From: Streptomyces minutiscleroticus
GTDB taxonomy: Bacteria > Actinomycetota > Actinomycetes > Streptomycetales > Streptomycetaceae
DNA: 64,000 bases
Direction: 5' to 3'
Assembly (NCBI RefSeq): GCF_014650875.1
Contig: NZ_BMVU01000045.1
Location: forward strand, 1-64,000
The notes under the pieces were generated by a model. That model saw nothing but the letters and a program-made list of their open reading frames with translations. It was not told where the DNA came from and ran no database searches. A program made the position numbers and the translations under genes. Shown piece by piece: positions 62,480 to 64,000 of the stretch. Positions within the stretch are counted from its first letter, which is position 1. Each line of letters begins with the position of its first letter.

Positions 62480-64000
62480 GTGCCGGAGTTCACGCATCTG
62501 CACGCCGTGTCCGGGTTCTCCCTGCGGTACGGGGCCTCGCACCCGGAGCGGCTGGCCGCGCGCGCCGCCGAACGGGGCATGGACGCCCTCGCCCTCACCG
62601 ACCGCGACACCCTCGCCGGCGCGGTCCGCTTCGCCAAGGCCTGTGCCGAGCACGGGGTGCGCCCGCTGTTCGGCGTCGACCTCGCGGTCGGCGGGCCCGG
62701 TCCGGCCGGGGGCCGCGGGACCGGTGGGACCGGCGGGTCCGCGCCGCGGCGCACCCCCGTGCGCGGCGGCGCCTTCGTCGACGAGTCGGCGCCCCGGGCC
62801 ACCTTCCTCGCCCGGGACGGCGCGCGGGGCTGGGCCGGCCTGTGCCGCCTGGTCACCGCCGCCCACCGCGCGGGGGGCCGGCCCCTGCTGCCCGGCGCCG
62901 ACCGGTACGCCGAAGGGGTGACCGTCCTGCTCGGCCCCGCCTCCGACGTGGGCCGCGCGCTCGCCGCGGGCCGCCCCGACCTGGCTGCGCGGCTGCTGGC
63001 GCCCTGGCGGGATGCCTACGGCGACGCGCTGCGCCTCGAAGCCGTCTTCCACGGCCGCAAGGGCACCGGCCCCGGTTCGCTGCGCCTGGCCGCCCGTACC
63101 GTCGGCTTCGCCGCCGAACAGGGGATACGGCCGGTGCTCGGCAACGACGTCCGTTACGCCGACCCCGGTCAGGGCCCGGTCGCCGACGTGCTGGACGCCG
63201 CCCGCCGCATGGTCCCCCTCGACCCGCGCGGGGAGGCGGACTCCGGCGAGGCCTGGCTCAAGGACCCGGCCGCCATGCTCGCCGCCGCCGAACGGGTCGT
63301 CGAGGCCGCGGGCTTCCGCCGCGACGCCGCCCGCCGCCTGCTCGACCGCACCGGGGAGACGGCGCGGGAGTGCCGCGTCGACCCCGCGGCCGACCTCGGC
63401 GTCGGCGGCGTCCGCTTCCCCGAGCCGCACCTCGTCGGCGCCGCGCGCCGCACCGCGCAGCGCGTCCTCGCCTCCCGGGCGGCGGCGGGCATGGTGCGGC
63501 TCGGGTACGCCGGGCGGCGCGCGTACTGGGAGCGGATGCACCAGGAGCTGGACGTCATCGCCCACCACGGCTTCGCCTCCTACTTCCTCACCGTCGCCCA
63601 GGTGGTGGAGGACGTGCGCGGGCTGGGGATACGGGCCGCCGCGCGCGGCTCGGGCGCCGGCTCCCTGGTCAACCACCTCCTCGGCATCGCGCACGCCGAC
63701 CCCGTGGCGCACGGCCTCCTGATGGAACGTTTCCTCTCCAAGCGCCGCGCCGTCCTCCCCGACATCGACATCGACGTCGAGTCCGCGCGCCGCCTGGAGG
63801 TCTACCGGGTGGTCCTCGGCCGGTTCGGCGCCGAGCGGGTCGCCGCCGTCGCGATGACGGAGACGTACCGCGTGCGGCACGCCGTCCGCGACGTGGGCGC
63901 CGCCCTCTCCCTGGACCCGGCCGAGGTCGACCGGATCGCCAAGTCCTTCCCGCACATCCGCGCCCGCGACGCCCGCGCGGCCCTGGCCGAGCTGCCCGAA
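62480..64000 (+). CDS. dnaE2: Error-prone DNA polymerase, DnaE2-like (3' end beyond window)
   Basis: At least 507 residues, no stop before the window ends. The N-terminal PHP domain begins PEFTHLHAVSGFSLRYGASHPERL and continues LALTDRDTLAGAVRFAKAC. The polymerase part has RAAARGSGAGSLVNHLLGI and the catalytic PDIDIDVE at about residue 427. Members of this type have ~1,100-1,200 residues and work with ImuA'/ImuB in mutagenic repair, distinct from replicative DnaE. The start GTG 62480 follows GGGAGG; ATG 62399, five bases after a -10 box, would add 27 residues. The SOS box upstream supports damage induction. Confidence 0.93.
   Translation, partial: MPEFTHLHAVSGFSLRYGASHPERLAARAAERGMDALALTDRDTLAGAVRFAKACAEHGVRPLFGVDLAVGGPGPAGGRGTGGTGGSAPRRTPVRGGAFVDESAPRATFLARDGARGWAGLCRLVTAAHRAGGRPLLPGADRYAEGVTVLLGPASDVGRALAAGRPDLAARLLAPWRDAYGDALRLEAVFHGRKGTGPGSLRLAARTVGFAAEQGIRPVLGNDVRYADPGQGPVADVLDAARRMVPLDPRGEADSGEAWLKDPAAMLAAAERVVEAAGFRRDAARRLLDRTGETARECRVDPAADLGVGGVRFPEPHLVGAARRTAQRVLASRAAAGMVRLGYAGRRAYWERMHQELDVIAHHGFASYFLTVAQVVEDVRGLGIRAAARGSGAGSLVNHLLGIAHADPVAHGLLMERFLSKRRAVLPDIDIDVESARRLEVYRVVLGRFGAERVAAVAMTETYRVRHAVRDVGAALSLDPAEVDRIAKSFPHIRARDARAALAELPE

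Overview
The window is about 64 kb of very GC-rich DNA (GC-biased third codon positions, GTG/TTG starts, GGAGG-type ribosome sites, many starts 6-8 nt after a TAnnnT -10 box) and reads as a Streptomyces core chromosome segment. Diagnostic content includes a streptogrisin-type protease pair, a SepF-like septum protein, the tlyA-nadK-recN cluster, pyrG, ald, parA-scpA-scpB-rluB, aroH-tyrA, cmk-plsC-der and, running off the end, an error-prone DnaE-type polymerase. There is no CRISPR array, insertion sequence, integrase, prophage or intact tRNA gene.

Layout. 1-150: 3' end of a 5S rRNA gene and the rRNA operon terminator. 220-4827: an RG/RD-repeat TPR protein, a DUF1015 protein and a HAD phosphatase. 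4917-8039: an iron-box-controlled siderophore importer (two permeases plus ATPase, no binding protein). 8043-12572: SCP2-like protein, a collagen-like/Pro-rich small protein, tlyA, nadK, recN. 12643-18531: a divergent MraY/WecA-like membrane protein, a GT4 glycosyltransferase, a PucR-type regulator and a GH15 glucosidase. 19021-21439: pyrG and an ADP-ribose-type Nudix hydrolase. 21674-25017: an STAND-like ATPase with TPRs, then alanine dehydrogenase. 25364-30172: five overlapping genes, ParA-like ATPase, a putative ribbon-helix-helix partner, scpA, scpB, rluB, closed by a strong terminator.

30294-33000: a small ADP-ribose module, an NrtR-like Nudix regulator overlapping an ADP-ribosylglycohydrolase gene, with a palindromic candidate operator upstream and a convergent nucleotidyltransferase. 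33024-34821: a membrane redox module (secreted protein, 4-TM DUF6529 protein, Rieske lipoprotein). 35230-40133: chorismate mutase, prephenate dehydrogenase, cytidylate kinase, acyltransferase and Der GTPase, closed by a 20-bp perfect hairpin. 40214-47264: two Streptomyces hypotheticals separated by a 33-bp tandem repeat, an Rpf/LysM muralytic enzyme, a GT4/accessory pair and an orphan ctaD. 47675-52549: I78 inhibitor, PAP2 phosphatase, PIG-V-like mannosyltransferase and a DHA2 exporter. 52658-55808: glutaryl-CoA-dehydrogenase-like enzyme, SepF-like protein, and a DUF5685 protein with an extraordinary cysteine tail. 55809-61080: two streptogrisin-family proteases flanking an alpha/beta hydrolase without its nucleophile and a slipin. 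61260-64000: a DUF3533 membrane protein divergent from a LexA-type SOS box and the dnaE2-like gene.

The items most worth following are the NrtR-like/ADP-ribosylglycohydrolase module with its operator, the ParA-RHH pair fused into the condensin operon, the Rieske-DUF6529 redox module, the Cys-tail protein, and the regulatory sites seen directly in sequence (iron box, SOS box, 17-bp palindrome ahead of the protease). All functional statements come from reading motifs and context by eye; no database search was possible.
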